Positions 63,162 to 64,000 of a stretch of 64,000 nt of DNA are shown in pieces. The notes below the pieces were generated by a model. It ran no database searches and was not told where the DNA came from. It saw nothing but the letters and a program-made list of their open reading frames with translations. This stretch comes from Kitasatospora cheerisanensis KCTC 2395. Its GTDB lineage: Bacteria; Actinomycetota; Actinomycetes; Streptomycetales; Streptomycetaceae. Every line of letters begins with the position of its first letter. Positions within the stretch are counted from its first letter, which is position 1. The translations under genes and the position numbers were made by a program. The DNA lies in assembly GCF_000696185.1 (NCBI RefSeq), contig NZ_KK853997.1, forward strand, positions 4,423,981 through 4,487,980, written 5' to 3'.

Positions 63162-64000
63162 GCGGTCACCTCCATGGAGAGCAGATCCCAGGCGAGCAAG
63201 CCGGCGCCCAGGGACGCGGCGGTGTCTTTGAGCATGGCCGGAACGACCTTCGGGGGCATCTGGAAGGTCAACCGCTCGGTCACCGCGGCGCGCAGCGGCG
63301 TGAAGAGGGTGTCACCGGCCTCGGCCAGCCCACCGCCGACGATCACCGTCGACGGGTCGAGCAGGCTCTGCGCCAGCACGATGCCGTCGGCGAGGGCGTC
63401 CACCGCGTTCTGCCAGACCTCGACGGCCGCCGGGTCGCCGGCGTCGACGGCCAGCGCGCAGGCGGCGGCGTCGGCGTCCGGGTCGCCGGTGGCCGCGGCC
63501 CAGGCCCGGGACACCGCGGAGGCGGAGGCCAGGGTCTCCAGGCAGCCGCGGGCGCCGCAGCCGCACAGCGGGCCGCCGGGGCGGACCACCACGTGCCCGA
63601 TCTCGCCGCCGTAGCCGTGGGCGCCGGCCTCGATGGCCCCGCCGATGCCGATCGCGCCGGCGATGCCGGTGCCGAGCGCGATGAACAGGAACCGGTCGAC
63701 TCCCCGGCCGGCCCCGATCCGGCCCTCGGCGAGGCCGCCGGAGCGGACGTCGTGGCCGAGGGCGACCGGGATGTTGCCGAGGCGCTCGCCGAGCAGCTTG
63801 CGCATCGGCAGGTCCCGCCAGCCGAGGTTGGCGGAGAAGACCGCGATCCCGTTCTTCTCGTCGATCGTTCCCGGCACGGCGACGCCTGCCGCGAGGGGGG
63901 CGGCACCGAACCGGGTGCGGCCCTCCTGCGCCAGGTCGGCGGCGAAGTCGAGGATGGTGGCGACGACGGCATCCGTGCCGTGCTCCCGCCCGGTCGGTCG
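63158..64000 (-). CDS. nagK: ROK family sugar kinase (probable N-acetylglucosamine kinase), partial
   Basis: The gene continues past the right edge of the window: the open frame runs through position 64000 and the N-terminal ATP-binding DxGGT segment is missing. About 280 residues are present. The ROK zinc site is intact (His in GEIGHVVV and CGCGARGCLE), and the active-site block LGHDVRSGG is also visible. Coupling to nagA suggests GlcNAc as substrate, matching Streptomyces nagK as I remember it. Glucose or another hexose is possible. Confidence 0.85.
   Translation of the reverse strand, partial: RPTGREHGTDAVVATILDFAADLAQEGRTRFGAAPLAAGVAVPGTIDEKNGIAVFSANLGWRDLPMRKLLGERLGNIPVALGHDVRSGGLAEGRIGAGRGVDRFLFIALGTGIAGAIGIGGAIEAGAHGYGGEIGHVVVRPGGPLCGCGARGCLETLASASAVSRAWAAATGDPDADAAACALAVDAGDPAAVEVWQNAVDALADGIVLAQSLLDPSTVIVGGGLAEAGDTLFTPLRAAVTERLTFQMPPKVVPAMLKDTAASLGAGLLAWDLLSMEVTA

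Overview
The window is high-GC actinobacterial chromosome. Mycothiol synthase, GlnR, RsiG, CsoR, Nur, a CdgB-type diguanylate cyclase, SCO6880-type proteins, frequent GTG/TTG starts and leaderless promoters point to Streptomycetaceae (Streptomyces or Kitasatospora). It is mostly conserved core chromosome. I see no transposase, integrase, CRISPR array, tRNA, rRNA or biosynthetic cluster.

Layout. 1-1.5 kb: divergent SDR oxidoreductase / TetR pair sharing two operator-like sites. 1.5-13 kb: mycothiol synthase (frameshifted), then a phosphate block: ppk, CHAD protein, NUDIX hydrolase, pstSCAB behind a clear PHO box, and a convergent pit/DUF47 low-affinity phosphate system. 13-16 kb: CsoR copper sensor, small proteins, lipoprotein, PAP2 phosphatase. 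16-23 kb: a chromosomal type-IV-secretion-like envelope cluster (lytic transglycosylase/NlpC hydrolase, VirB2-, VirB8- and VirB6-like membrane proteins, a VirB3/VirB4-N-like SCO6880-type protein and a separate VirB4-like ATPase) with no relaxase or coupling protein. 23-30 kb: secreted 5'-nucleotidase with a Pho-type promoter, histidine kinase/response regulator/HtrA set, LacI regulator, GlnR. 30-39 kb: MoaD-like protein, LmeA-like protein, Cys-rich leader peptide with sulfurtransferase and DUF1416, small membrane proteins, nitrobindin-like protein, Nur, YgfZ, Dtd, RsiG, asparaginase, dodecin. 39-56 kb: ppa, dacB, DUF2342 metalloprotease, tilS, hpt, ftsH, then folate genes folE-folP-folB-folK with an esterase and a DUF2156 protein between. 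56-64 kb: TerD protein, ArfB-like release factor, flavin reductase, CdgB-like cyclase, a CBM35-like membrane protein, and a class II aldolase/nagA/nagK amino-sugar operon that runs off the right edge.

Nine genes, including normally indispensable ones such as tilS and mshD, are broken by single-base losses, all in G/C runs (12 events in total). This looks like systematic sequencing error rather than decay. These entries are typed pseudogene because that is how the sequence reads; each states the likely intact product.

Functional themes: phosphate storage and uptake under PhoP-like control (ppk, pst, nucleotidase), nitrogen and amino-sugar control (glnR, nagA/nagK), metal sensing (csoR, nur), c-di-GMP signalling and sporulation (cdgB-like, rsiG), envelope maintenance (T4SS-like cluster, dacB, htrA, PAP2) and folate synthesis.
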